64,000 nt of DNA from Cellulosilyticum lentocellum DSM 5427. Lineage in GTDB: Bacteria; Bacillota; Clostridia; Lachnospirales; Cellulosilyticaceae. Below the pieces are notes generated by a model that saw only the letters and a list, made by a program, of their open reading frames with translations, was not told the origin of the DNA and searched no databases. Where the stretch lies: contig NC_015275.1 of the NCBI RefSeq assembly GCF_000178835.2, positions 3,811,001 to 3,875,000 on the forward strand, in the 5' to 3' direction. Both the position numbers and the translations under genes were made by a program. Numbering within the stretch: the stretch's first letter is position 1; each line of letters begins with the position of its first letter. Of this stretch, positions 15,395-24,209 are shown one piece after another.

Positions 15395-16513
15395 TTAGTT
15401 TGTGATTGTTTGTTGGCTTTCTAAGTCAAATACATGAACTTTAGTTACATCAAACGCAATTTTAACTTCATCATCTGGACCAGCTTGGCAAGATGTGTCA
15501 AAACGTCCTGTAATGTTGTTACCTTCACAGATCATGTAGAAGTTCTTTTCTGCACCAAGCATTTCTACTACTTCAACTGTAGCTGAAGCAACAATGTAGT
15601 CTGCTTTTTGTTCTTCGAAAAGTGTTGATGGTTCTGCGATGTGTTCTGGACGAATACCCATCATAACATCTTTACCTATGTATCCACCTGCAACTACTTT
15701 TTCTGCTTTTTCTTTTGGAAGCTTAATTTCTACGCTACCAAATGTAAGCACAACGTCTTCGCCTCTTTTAACAGCTTTAGCTTCGATTAAGTTCATTTGT
15801 GGTGAACCAATGAATCCAGCTACGAATAAGTTTTGTGGTTTGCTATAAAGATTAGATGGAGAATCTACTTGTTGGATAACACCATCTTTAAGAACTACGA
15901 TTCTTGTACCAAGTGTCATAGCTTCTACTTGGTCATGAGTAACGTAGATGAATGTTGTTTGTAATCTGTGGTGCATTTTAGAGATTTCTGTTCTCATTTG
16001 TACACGAAGTTTAGCATCAAGGTTTGATAAAGGTTCGTCCATAAGGAATACTTTTGGTTCACGAACGATAGCACGACCCATGGCAACACGTTGACGTTGT
16101 CCACCTGATAATGCTTTTGGTTTACGATCTAAGCATTGGTCGATATCAAGGATTTTAGCTGCTTCACGTACACGACGATCGATTTCTTCTTTTGGAGTTT
16201 TACGAAGTTTTAAACCGAATGCCATGTTATCATATACAGTCATGTGTGGGTATAAAGCGTAGTTTTGGAATACCATTGCGATGTCACGATCTTTTGGAGC
16301 AACATCGTTACAAAGTTTGTCACCAATCCATAATTCACCTGAAGAAATTTCTTCAAGACCAGCGATCATACGTAATGTAGTAGATTTACCACATCCTGAT
16401 GGACCTACGAAGATGATGAATTCTTTATCTTCAATATCTAAATTGAAATCTTTAACTGCTACGAAGCCGTTTGAGTAACGTTTTTCGATGTTTTTTAATT
16501 TTAAACCTGCCAC
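15395..16513 (-). CDS. ugpC: Carbohydrate ABC transporter ATPase (MsmX/UgpC type)
   Basis: About 372 residues from a GTG at 16513 (read M-AGLKLKNIEKRY); AAGGGGGAA lies 6 bases upstream. A longer frame exists but has no site. Walker A GPSGCGKST, Q-loop FQNYALYPHM, signature LSGGQRQR, Walker B FLMDEPLSNLDAKLR, and a C-terminal MalK-like TOBE regulatory domain (RPEHI). No permease or binding-protein genes are near. In Firmicutes such lone ATPases (MsmX) energise several sugar importers at once, which I infer here. The monocistronic unit ends at the terminator at 15346-15381. Confidence 0.92.
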   Translation of the reverse strand: MAGLKLKNIEKRYSNGFVAVKDFNLDIEDKEFIIFVGPSGCGKSTTLRMIAGLEEISSGELWIGDKLCNDVAPKDRDIAMVFQNYALYPHMTVYDNMAFGLKLRKTPKEEIDRRVREAAKILDIDQCLDRKPKALSGGQRQRVAMGRAIVREPKVFLMDEPLSNLDAKLRVQMRTEISKMHHRLQTTFIYVTHDQVEAMTLGTRIVVLKDGVIQQVDSPSNLYSKPQNLFVAGFIGSPQMNLIEAKAVKRGEDVVLTFGSVEIKLPKEKAEKVVAGGYIGKDVMMGIRPEHIAEPSTLFEEQKADYIVASATVEVVEMLGAEKNFYMICEGNNITGRFDTSCQAGPDDEVKIAFDVTKVHVFDLESQQTITN

Positions 16514-16816
16514 TTTGATTTCCCCCTTAAGTTTGGATAATTCATATGTCATTGGACTTACTTTACTATACTATACTTTTCTTTAGTTTCGCTATTGACT
16601 ATTTTTATAAAAACAATTCTAGCATTTTGGCTAATAGTCCTAAATATCCCTCATCTCCTAATTATTAGGAGGTATAAACCTACTTTCACCATGAATATCA
16701 ACAAATTCACTGGGGTATTCTTTATAAACATTTACATAACAACTGTTATAATCTGTAATTTTAAGTCACATTAACAAAGATTTTTATACATTTTGAGCGT
16801 ATACTACGTATTTTTA
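16514..16816. other. 303-base intergenic region, leader of the sugar-ABC ATPase gene
   Basis: AT-rich with no supportable gene. It must hold the ugpC promoter, but I see no pair of hexamers good enough to call. A 27-codon plus frame near 16691 has a distant AGGAGGT only. Confidence 0.4.
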
Positions 16817-17551
16817 CTAAGATTTTCTATCAAATACCACTTCCTTCAAAAATAGTGGTAGTACAAGCATACGTTTAAAACGTGTTGGTTGTTGTAACAA
16901 TCGATAAAACCATTCTAATCCTAGTTTTTGAAAAGCAATAGGAGCTCTTTTTACTCTACCTGCCATACCATCTAAGCTTCCACCCACACCTATGGCTACT
17001 CTCACATTTGGTAATAAGTGCTTATTTTCCTCTATCCACATTTCTTGCTTTGGTGCCCCTAATGCCACTAGTAAAATATTAGCACCTGAAGCATTAATAT
17101 CCTCTATAATAGCTGGTTCATCTTCTTTTTTAAAATAGCCATCTCTAGTTCCAACAATCTGAATACCAGGATAAGTTTCTCTCATCTTCTGTGCAGCCTC
17201 TTCTGCAATCCCTGGCTTACTTCCAAAGAAATAATACTTGTAGCCTTCCTTCACAGCTCTTTTCATTGTATTTTGTACTAAGTCATAACCTGCTACACGT
17301 TCTGGAAGTCTTTCTCCCTTTTGGAGCTTTGATGCAATAACAACCCCTATGCCATCTGGTACTACTAAATCTGCTTTTTTTATAACCTCTAAAAACGCTT
17401 TGTTTCCTTTGGCTAGCATAACAATCTCTGGATTAGGTGTATATACTGGATGAAGGCCATCTGACTTCATGAATTCACTTACTTTCTCCACTGCCCCATC
17501 CATTGTTATATTCGAAATAGGTACACCTAAAATTTCTATTGTATTCATCAT
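16817..17551 (-). CDS. WecB/TagA/CpsF family glycosyltransferase
   Basis: 244 residues, GGAGG 6 bases before the ATG. The family signature is clear: TPNPEIVMLAKGNKAF, DGIGVVIASK, YFFGSKPGIAEEAAQKM, then LLVALGAPKQEMWI. These enzymes (TagA, WecG) transfer N-acetylmannosamine from UDP to undecaprenyl-diphosphate-GlcNAc, the committed step of teichoic-acid-like or secondary wall polymer assembly. The substrate can vary, so ManNAc is inference. Last gene of the surface-polymer cluster, separated from csaB by a 246-base gap containing a terminator. Confidence 0.9.
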   Translation of the reverse strand: MMNTIEILGVPISNITMDGAVEKVSEFMKSDGLHPVYTPNPEIVMLAKGNKAFLEVIKKADLVVPDGIGVVIASKLQKGERLPERVAGYDLVQNTMKRAVKEGYKYYFFGSKPGIAEEAAQKMRETYPGIQIVGTRDGYFKKEDEPAIIEDINASGANILLVALGAPKQEMWIEENKHLLPNVRVAIGVGGSLDGMAGRVKRAPIAFQKLGLEWFYRLLQQPTRFKRMLVLPLFLKEVVFDRKS

Positions 17552-17559
17552 ATTCTACC

Positions 17560-17690
17560 TCCACAACTCTTCATTGTTCATGCTTAATTGTTTATTATTC
17601 ATCCATCATTATTTACTATTCTTTTTAACGCTTCAATCTAATTTTTCATTTTTCTAATTCTTCATTATTAATTCTTCATTGCTTTCCTGT
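17560..17690. repeat. AT-rich degenerate TTCATTATTAATT-type repeat tract
   Basis: Many copies of loose TTCATT/TTATT/AATT motifs. The 17-base word at 17657-17673 recurs identically at 31085-31101, beside truA. No coding potential. Such tracts occur downstream of genes in several Clostridia. Confidence 0.45.
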
Positions 17691-17736
17691 TTATATTACT
17701 CATATCTTTATAGATATGCAAGTATTATAAACAAAT

Positions 17737-17776
17737 TGGGGATTTTATATATGACATAACATATATAAAATCCCCA
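17737..17776 (-). terminator. Terminator of the csaB cluster
   Basis: A 17-base arm (17737-17753) pairs perfectly with 17760-17776, with a 6-base loop. On the minus strand AATTTGTTT follows. It is placed 22 bases past the csaB stop. Confidence 0.75.
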
Positions 17777-17797
17777 TTCCATTTTTCTAGCTTATCT

Positions 17798-18904
17798 CTA
17801 GTTTATCTTTAGTAATTTCTTTATACACTCTATTGGCAAATAAAGACGAGATAGGTTAGCTTCATAGCTTATCTTTAATTGCTTCTTTTGCTCTGTTAAA
17901 TTTTTCTCTAAATCTAATAAGCTTGTTTTAAAGCTTTCTTCCGTCACTTCACTCACATCTAAACAATAAGGTACTCTAGCTTCTTTTAAGAAAGCATCTA
18001 CCTTAGGATCATAGGATAAACCTAACATAGGTACCTTAGTTGCTGCTGCCATGATTAAACTGTGAAGTCTCATCCCTATAATGAATTCAAATCCTGCTGT
18101 GTAAGTAAGAACCTCTTCAATAGAAAGCTTTTTAGCTATCACCTTGATCTGATCTTCACATGCCATGCCTTCATTTTGCATTTCCATAACAAGGGCAGCT
18201 TCTAAAGCTTTAGCAATGTCTAAATCTTGTTCATAGTGCATAGGAATAAGATACAGCTTATAGCCTTTTTTAATAAATTCTATTAAACCTTCTTTCATAG
18301 CTGAAATAAGCTTTTGATTTTGATCTTCATTTTGCCAAGGCCTAATATATATACCTATGGTTTTCTCAGTTGTCTTAACATCATTAGGCAAACTAATACC
18401 CAATACAGGGTCAATAGCTACACCTATTGATTTTTTAACCCCTATTTCTTCTAACAAAGCTTTGGAAGCTGGGTCCCTGACAAAGATACCATCTACCTTA
18501 TTAACTACCTTTTTAATCAGCCACCTACTAAATCCTTTATTAACTGGTCCTATCCCCTGAGAATAAAACACTACTTTTTTCTTATAAAATTGTGCCATTT
18601 TAACAATCGCTAAATAATAAGGAATGGTTTTACTACTTGTAACATCTTGGAGCAAGCTGCCTCCACCACTAATGAGCAAATCACATGCTTTAATAATCTT
18701 AGCTACATTTTTCATATCCCATCGATTAATACTTTCTACCTGATATAAGCGTGCAGTTTTCTCTGGATTATTAGATAATACAGTAATTTGTACCTGTGGT
18801 ATTTCTTTTTTCAGCATAGCTATAATGGAATAAAGTACTGCTTCATCTCCAATATTATCAAAGCCATAGTAACCTGATAATACTATTTTGTTTGTATTTG
18901 CCAT
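17798..18904 (-). CDS. csaB: Polysaccharide pyruvyl transferase CsaB
   Basis: 368 residues. Conserved CsaB/PssM features: GYYGFDNIGDEAVL at the N-terminus, SGGGSLLQD, YSQGIGP, then GMRLHSLIMAA near the C-terminus. CsaB adds a ketal pyruvate from PEP onto the secondary cell-wall polysaccharide so that SLH-domain surface proteins can bind. It overlaps the end of the DUF5693 gene by 22 bases and is in the same operon. No SLH gene is in the window, so anchoring is inference from family knowledge. Confidence 0.92.
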   Translation of the reverse strand: MANTNKIVLSGYYGFDNIGDEAVLYSIIAMLKKEIPQVQITVLSNNPEKTARLYQVESINRWDMKNVAKIIKACDLLISGGGSLLQDVTSSKTIPYYLAIVKMAQFYKKKVVFYSQGIGPVNKGFSRWLIKKVVNKVDGIFVRDPASKALLEEIGVKKSIGVAIDPVLGISLPNDVKTTEKTIGIYIRPWQNEDQNQKLISAMKEGLIEFIKKGYKLYLIPMHYEQDLDIAKALEAALVMEMQNEGMACEDQIKVIAKKLSIEEVLTYTAGFEFIIGMRLHSLIMAAATKVPMLGLSYDPKVDAFLKEARVPYCLDVSEVTEESFKTSLLDLEKNLTEQKKQLKISYEANLSRLYLPIECIKKLLKIN

Positions 18905-20808
18905 TTTTTCATCATCCTACTTAATAATTTTAATACCCCTATTAAAATAAGGCCTAAAATAATTCCTAAAATAATACCATATGCACTTCTTAATAACGAA
19001 ATAAGAATTGGTGTATGAATATGTGCATAAGTATTGACTAAAGAAACTGGTCCTATAGTAGCTAATATAACAAAAGGTATATAAGCTTCTTTGTATCCGT
19101 AATATAGTAAACACATTAAAATAGGATAGGCAATTAAAAATTCCTTTGTACGTGGTCTAACGCCAAGAATGTTATCTAGTAATTGTCTAAATTGCAACTC
19201 TAAATCTGATGCTGTTCCGCTATTCCCTGTTCTTGTTACATAGATAGCGAGCACACCACCTAGTAAAGCTATAAGAATAAGGGCTCCATAGCTAATCTTT
19301 CTATCTAGAATTCCCTTATAATATTTAAAGTCCCATTGATGCTTCTTAAAAATAAGGATTAATAAAACTAATACAATTGGCACTACTGTTGCTACTTTTA
19401 CACCTGCAAACACATTAATTCCTAATGCAAAATTAGTTCTTGAGAGTGTTCCTATAATAGTAAGTACACCTCCAAATGAAATCGCACCTATTTTAAGGAA
19501 GCTTAAAATAGTTTCTTTCATATTTCTAGGTGTTTCTTTTAACCCTTTAACCATAGCATAGGTTGGGAACATAATAGACCCAAAGAGTGCCATAAGCTGG
19601 CTAGCTATTACAACATTTAGTTTGAGTAAACCAATATAGCCTATGATTCCTATAATCCCTAAAATATAGCCTACTTTAACCATACCTAGCTCTGCTAGTA
19701 ATAATATAAAAATCATAATAGCTGCTAACCCTGCTAAAATAGCTACAAATACAGGAATAGGTGGTAAATTATAATCCTCTACGGTTCCTGTTAAAGTATA
19801 GCCCTTAGAAGTCGTATAGTTTACAAAACTTGATATAGCATCTTGTAAGTAATCAATATCTTCTTCAATATTAACTGTTGTAGGCATCTTGAATAAAAAG
19901 GCACGGATATTCCTTTCTCTAAGAGCTAGTTCATAACGCTCCATAAGCTGTGGTACTGTAAAGGTAGAGAGTTGTGTATCACCTATTGTATGAAGCCTAA
20001 TCACCTTATAGTGTTTACCTTCTTCACTCGTTTTTTTAGCTAATGTATCAAACCCTTTTTGTTTATTACTTGTAAACTCTATAAATCCTAATTGATGATC
20101 TTGTATAAGTTTCTGCATTTCTTCATTATCTACACCTGGTACATCTGTATCAGCAAAGTAAATGGTATCTACACCATTGATACGTTCTATTTCCTGTACC
20201 ACATAGTCAAGTGATTCTGGTGTAATATTAGTCCAGCTTTTAAGCTGAGGAGAAATAGTATAACCTAAGCTTGCTGCAAGATTAAGTGAGTCTACATCAA
20301 AGCCTACACCTGTATTAGTCAGTTCATTTGCAAATTCACCAATACTAATAAAATAAACGCCATCTTGCTCTAAATACTCTAATTCAATCCCTTTTGTTGC
20401 ATAGCTTTCATAAATATTTTCTGCTACTACTTTATCCTCTGTTACAATGTAACGTGATTCTGGTTTAACCCCTTCTACATCAGGATAATAAAATTTCAAT
20501 ATATAACCTTCTAAAAGACTTATTTTACCTAAGCCTCTATACGTATAAAGGTCAGCTTCTACTGGGGAAGCTACTGTATTTTCTCTTACAAATAAAGTAG
20601 TCACACCTAGCTCTTTGAACCTTAATAATACTTCTTCTAGTGATCTATCTGTTTCAGTAGCGATTCTAAGAACATCGCTATAACGTATGGCTACTTCTAC
20701 TCCCTTGTAGCTTTCTTCAGTTTGAATTCTTCTAACTCCTACAAATGAGCAAGCTATAAGTGAGATGACCATTACGGTATAAATTAGGATTTTAACTTGT
20801 TTTTTCAT
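18883..20808 (-). CDS. DUF5693 family multi-pass membrane protein
   Basis: About 641 residues from ATG 20808; GGAGG stands 5 bases before it, while the earlier in-frame ATG at 20820 has no proper site. One N-terminal anchor (~8-25) is followed by a large extracytoplasmic region (~30-345), then ten or so C-terminal helices (~350-630). This is the DUF5693 layout. These proteins travel with csaB in Firmicutes and are thought to help in polymer pyruvylation or export; the mechanism is unknown. The long ORF has no transport or catalytic motif that I can recognise. Confidence 0.75.
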   Translation of the reverse strand: MKKQVKILIYTVMVISLIACSFVGVRRIQTEESYKGVEVAIRYSDVLRIATETDRSLEEVLLRFKELGVTTLFVRENTVASPVEADLYTYRGLGKISLLEGYILKFYYPDVEGVKPESRYIVTEDKVVAENIYESYATKGIELEYLEQDGVYFISIGEFANELTNTGVGFDVDSLNLAASLGYTISPQLKSWTNITPESLDYVVQEIERINGVDTIYFADTDVPGVDNEEMQKLIQDHQLGFIEFTSNKQKGFDTLAKKTSEEGKHYKVIRLHTIGDTQLSTFTVPQLMERYELALRERNIRAFLFKMPTTVNIEEDIDYLQDAISSFVNYTTSKGYTLTGTVEDYNLPPIPVFVAILAGLAAIMIFILLLAELGMVKVGYILGIIGIIGYIGLLKLNVVIASQLMALFGSIMFPTYAMVKGLKETPRNMKETILSFLKIGAISFGGVLTIIGTLSRTNFALGINVFAGVKVATVVPIVLVLLILIFKKHQWDFKYYKGILDRKISYGALILIALLGGVLAIYVTRTGNSGTASDLELQFRQLLDNILGVRPRTKEFLIAYPILMCLLYYGYKEAYIPFVILATIGPVSLVNTYAHIHTPILISLLRSAYGIILGIILGLILIGVLKLLSRMMKKWQIQTK

Positions 20809-20835
20809 CTTTTCCTCCATTGGCTGTATAAATCA

Positions 20836-21342
20836 TTAGTTTAATATATAGCCACCTCTCACCATTACTGTAAGCTGTTTTGTTGCCATTAAGCCTCTTC
20901 CATCTTCTCTTGGAATAAGTAATAAATTGTTTTTAGGTGCTACGGTATCCCCACTTAAATCTTTACCCTCTGTAATATCTTGAACACCACCTACGCTTGA
21001 AGCAACTATTTTCCCTTCACCAGCTCTAATAATCATTTCAGAGCCTTGTTTACCAAATATGATTTTTCCTTCTGGTACAACTACAATCTCATAAGTGCTA
21101 CTTCCGCCTTGTTTTAACTCTGCGATTTCATCTCTTAATGTTAAGATGAGCTGCTCTTGTTCTTTTAATTGGTTAGCTAAAACAGTATTGCTAGTCCCCC
21201 CTGTTATTTGTGAAATTTTTTGGTCTACATAGCTCTTTGTCACTAGTGGGTCTTGTTCTGTTCCTATTAACCCATCAGCTGCATAAAGTGTTGTTGCCCC
21301 TATCATGAGTAAGCCTAATGTAAGTTTTAATTTTTTATTCAT
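20836..21342 (-). CDS. Small exported coiled-coil protein of unknown function
   Basis: 168 residues. Signal peptide ~1-22 ending LYAADG; then KSYVDQKISQI, a short coiled coil (ANQLKEQEQLILTLRDEIAELK), and a small beta-rich tail (YEIVVVPEGKIIFGKQGSEMIIRAGEG). It starts with AGGAGGTAT 6 bases upstream. It lies between DUF5693 and the NAGPA-type gene in the same operon. No family recognised. Confidence 0.7.
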   Translation of the reverse strand: MNKKLKLTLGLLMIGATTLYAADGLIGTEQDPLVTKSYVDQKISQITGGTSNTVLANQLKEQEQLILTLRDEIAELKQGGSSTYEIVVVPEGKIIFGKQGSEMIIRAGEGKIVASSVGGVQDITEGKDLSGDTVAPKNNLLLIPREDGRGLMATKQLTVMVRGGYILN

Positions 21343-21369
21343 AGTATACCTCCTCTTAGTTAGTAATAT

Positions 21370-24198
21370 TTATTTAAATTTCTCAAAGGTGTAATAAATT
21401 TTGTCTCCATCTATTTTGAACTTAAGGAAAGTACCTTCTTTATAGTTATCAGTAGTAACATTCATTCCATGCGTTCTTATGTATCTGATGCCATCTTCTA
21501 TACGGACTTCATTTTCACTACCACCAGTAGTAACGACAAATATATTTCTTCCTGTGCTTTCTTTATAGGTCTTCAAATACTCATGTAATGCTTGTCCTTC
21601 TAGTGCATCATTGAACTGAGTAAGTGGATTTTTGCTCATCACTATAATAATATGTTTTGCATTGGTCTTATCTAAAGACTGTTTCAAGTAAATCCATGCT
21701 TGCTCTTGTGTTGTTCTCAGCCCTCCATTACCTGTTCCTAACATAATCATTTTCGTATTGTTATAATCAATAGCTTCATATGTATTTTTGTAAACATAGT
21801 TTGGCGCCCCAAGTGATAGCTCACTATTACTATTAGAGGCTAATAGTACTGCACCTGCTCCCTCTGATAACTGCTTACTTATACTAGCTAATGTATCTTT
21901 CCCTAGCATCATGCTAGATACCTTTGTTGGCCCCACTGCATTAATGATGTATTGATTTTGTATAGCTTGTTGCAGTGTAGGTTTATAAAAAGGATCTGCA
22001 CTAGTATCATTTCTTGTTGCTATCCCTACCGTGTCTCTAAAACCTCTTGTTATGGAGACGTGATCTATATAAAGTGTAGTTGTTACCTTAGTAGCATTAC
22101 TATTAGCATAAGTGTATAACTTTGTTACCTTTGCTGGCAAGCTTATTTCCTGTGGCAAAGTGGCACTTACATACTTCCATCCATCAAAATCAAGGCTGTC
22201 AGCAAGTTTCAGATAAAAGGTCTTACCCTCTTTATCTACCACTTCTATCTTGGCTACATGTCCTTGTTTTTTTGCCTTTAACCACATATTAACACTTGCT
22301 GCATCTTCTGGAATCTGTATAGGATTACTAAATACAGTATATGCCACTTGTTTATTAGCGCTAGGCATAAAAGTATAGGTCATTTTTAGTGCTTGGTTAC
22401 CATGGTATTTGTCATCTTTAGAAATTTCTACTTTACCTACAACAGAAGAAGTGTCCCCTGCCCAAGTAGCTCCATTAGTTTCAAAGGACTCTAATGGCAC
22501 AGCTGTGTTACCCACTATAACACCCATCTCCTTAGTGATGCCTTTATAATTAGCTGTAAGTTTCCCAAGTGTATTGGTAGTAGATACTATTGTATTATTA
22601 GTGGCTGCTAACTTAGTATTAGCACTTGTCCAACTTACATTTTCTGCTTTAAGTGGAATTTTATATCCCTCTTTGTCTAGTCCATAAACCTGAACTGTCT
22701 TTGTGCTATTCTCATTTAATTGTACAAGGCTAGGTTCTATTACTAAACCTAATGGCGCACTACTTACTTTAATTTCCGTTGCTGCCTGAGCACCATTATA
22801 CTGAGCAATAACCATTAACTTACCTTCACTACTAGGTGTAAAAGTTGCTCCATTAAATTGCCCACTTCCTCCTTCTACAGAAAACTTCACTTTTGAGGTA
22901 TCTATCGTTACAGGATTACTATTTTCATCAATACCTTTTAATTTTAAGGTAATATTCTCTCCTATAAAGGTTCTGCTGTAAGTAGGTTCTATGTATAAGG
23001 TGCTTATCTCTCCAGGCGCCGAGTTACTAAAAACGCCTAGGCCATTAATAACTTTTCTTTGACTACCATCAGATGGATTATTCTGCAACTTAACTTCTTT
23101 TTCTCCTAAGTTCCTAGCAACAAAAGTAGTTGAACCACCACCATCTAAATACATGGCATTGTCTACATTATAACGTTGTAGTATTTCTACAAGTTGGTTA
23201 TGTGTTACCCCTGTGTAGCTACCTTTCCCATCAATTGTAATAAGTAATATTTCATTGCTACCTTTGGTTGTTGCAATAATAGTACGTGCCACTGCTGAAT
23301 TAGGTGTTACTTTATGTGCTGAACCTGTATACGCCATGCCATTTTTCATAATAATACCACTACCACCTATACCTAGCTTTAACTCATTAATGGCAGTAAT
23401 GACATTGTCACCGACATACAGGAACTCTTGAAGGTCTACGCTTGTTCCTATAGGCATTTTTGTATAGTACTCGTTAGCACTGGTTTCTGGTACTAAAATA
23501 ACATATCCATTTGTAGGAATGGTTACACTCTCTCCTGCTTTTGCTAAATAAATGACTGTATCATTTTCTACTACAATGGTATAAACACTTTTATGCTTTG
23601 TTACAATATTATTAGTTGTTTTGTAATAACTAGAATCCACAATAATCGGTCTAGTAATCGTATTAGGAATATTATTCTTTGTAGCTGCCCCACCAACAAA
23701 GTTCCCATTGGCATTGATACGAATAGATACACCATAATACGCCATAGAAGGCGTATTATTAGTGTCTAAAGTAAAGGTTGCCATGCTTTTATTAACACCT
23801 AACTCAGAGTAGTTACTATTATAACCATGCTTTAATACACCACCCTCAATATAGGTTCCCAAACTAGGTGTATTACTTGTACTCATATCAAAATAATCCG
23901 CATTTACCCCTGCTATGGCTCCTGTATTATTAACCATTTGTAATACGGTTTGCCTTTCTACTCCTGTAGCAGATTCCATAGGCTTTAACGATACATTACT
24001 ATCATTCAAATCTATTTTTAAAATATTAATATTTCTCCAGCCTTCACTCATTAGAAGCTTATCATTAATATGAACAGCACCTTTAGTAATGACTTGCTGC
24101 GTTCTTTGTTCATGTAGTATGCTCCCATATACTGCTGTACTGCAACTTATACCTGCTAATAGCATAAAACTTATTAATCTCTTTCTTATGCCTTTCAT
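21370..24198 (-). CDS. Secreted phosphodiester glycosidase (NAGPA) domain multi-domain protein
   Basis: 942 residues with a signal peptide (~1-25). Residues ~40-395 are the NAGPA/DUF2233 domain: VNADYFD, GIGGSGIIMKNG, NSAVARTIIATT, LLITIDGKGSYTG, and MYLDGGGSTTF. Then comes an immunoglobulin-like Big-type stretch (~400-570), a jelly-roll carbohydrate-binding-like region (~570-720), and a C-terminal ~220 residues that resemble a metallophosphatase fold without obvious metal ligands. NAGPA domains remove or modify phosphodiester-linked sugars, often on wall teichoic polymers. Function in the csaB/LCP cluster fits turnover of a secondary wall polymer; this is inference. Extra C-terminal domains make it larger than most NAGPA proteins. 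Confidence 0.85.
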   Translation of the reverse strand: MKGIRKRLISFMLLAGISCSTAVYGSILHEQRTQQVITKGAVHINDKLLMSEGWRNINILKIDLNDSNVSLKPMESATGVERQTVLQMVNNTGAIAGVNADYFDMSTSNTPSLGTYIEGGVLKHGYNSNYSELGVNKSMATFTLDTNNTPSMAYYGVSIRINANGNFVGGAATKNNIPNTITRPIIVDSSYYKTTNNIVTKHKSVYTIVVENDTVIYLAKAGESVTIPTNGYVILVPETSANEYYTKMPIGTSVDLQEFLYVGDNVITAINELKLGIGGSGIIMKNGMAYTGSAHKVTPNSAVARTIIATTKGSNEILLITIDGKGSYTGVTHNQLVEILQRYNVDNAMYLDGGGSTTFVARNLGEKEVKLQNNPSDGSQRKVINGLGVFSNSAPGEISTLYIEPTYSRTFIGENITLKLKGIDENSNPVTIDTSKVKFSVEGGSGQFNGATFTPSSEGKLMVIAQYNGAQAATEIKVSSAPLGLVIEPSLVQLNENSTKTVQVYGLDKEGYKIPLKAENVSWTSANTKLAATNNTIVSTTNTLGKLTANYKGITKEMGVIVGNTAVPLESFETNGATWAGDTSSVVGKVEISKDDKYHGNQALKMTYTFMPSANKQVAYTVFSNPIQIPEDAASVNMWLKAKKQGHVAKIEVVDKEGKTFYLKLADSLDFDGWKYVSATLPQEISLPAKVTKLYTYANSNATKVTTTLYIDHVSITRGFRDTVGIATRNDTSADPFYKPTLQQAIQNQYIINAVGPTKVSSMMLGKDTLASISKQLSEGAGAVLLASNSNSELSLGAPNYVYKNTYEAIDYNNTKMIMLGTGNGGLRTTQEQAWIYLKQSLDKTNAKHIIIVMSKNPLTQFNDALEGQALHEYLKTYKESTGRNIFVVTTGGSENEVRIEDGIRYIRTHGMNVTTDNYKEGTFLKFKIDGDKIYYTFEKFK

Positions 24199-24209
24199 TT
24201 TAATCCCCC

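Noticed and set aside
16691-16774. 27-codon plus-strand ORF in the ugpC leader
   Set aside because: AGGAGGT is about 17 bases away, too far; no similarity to known peptides seen.
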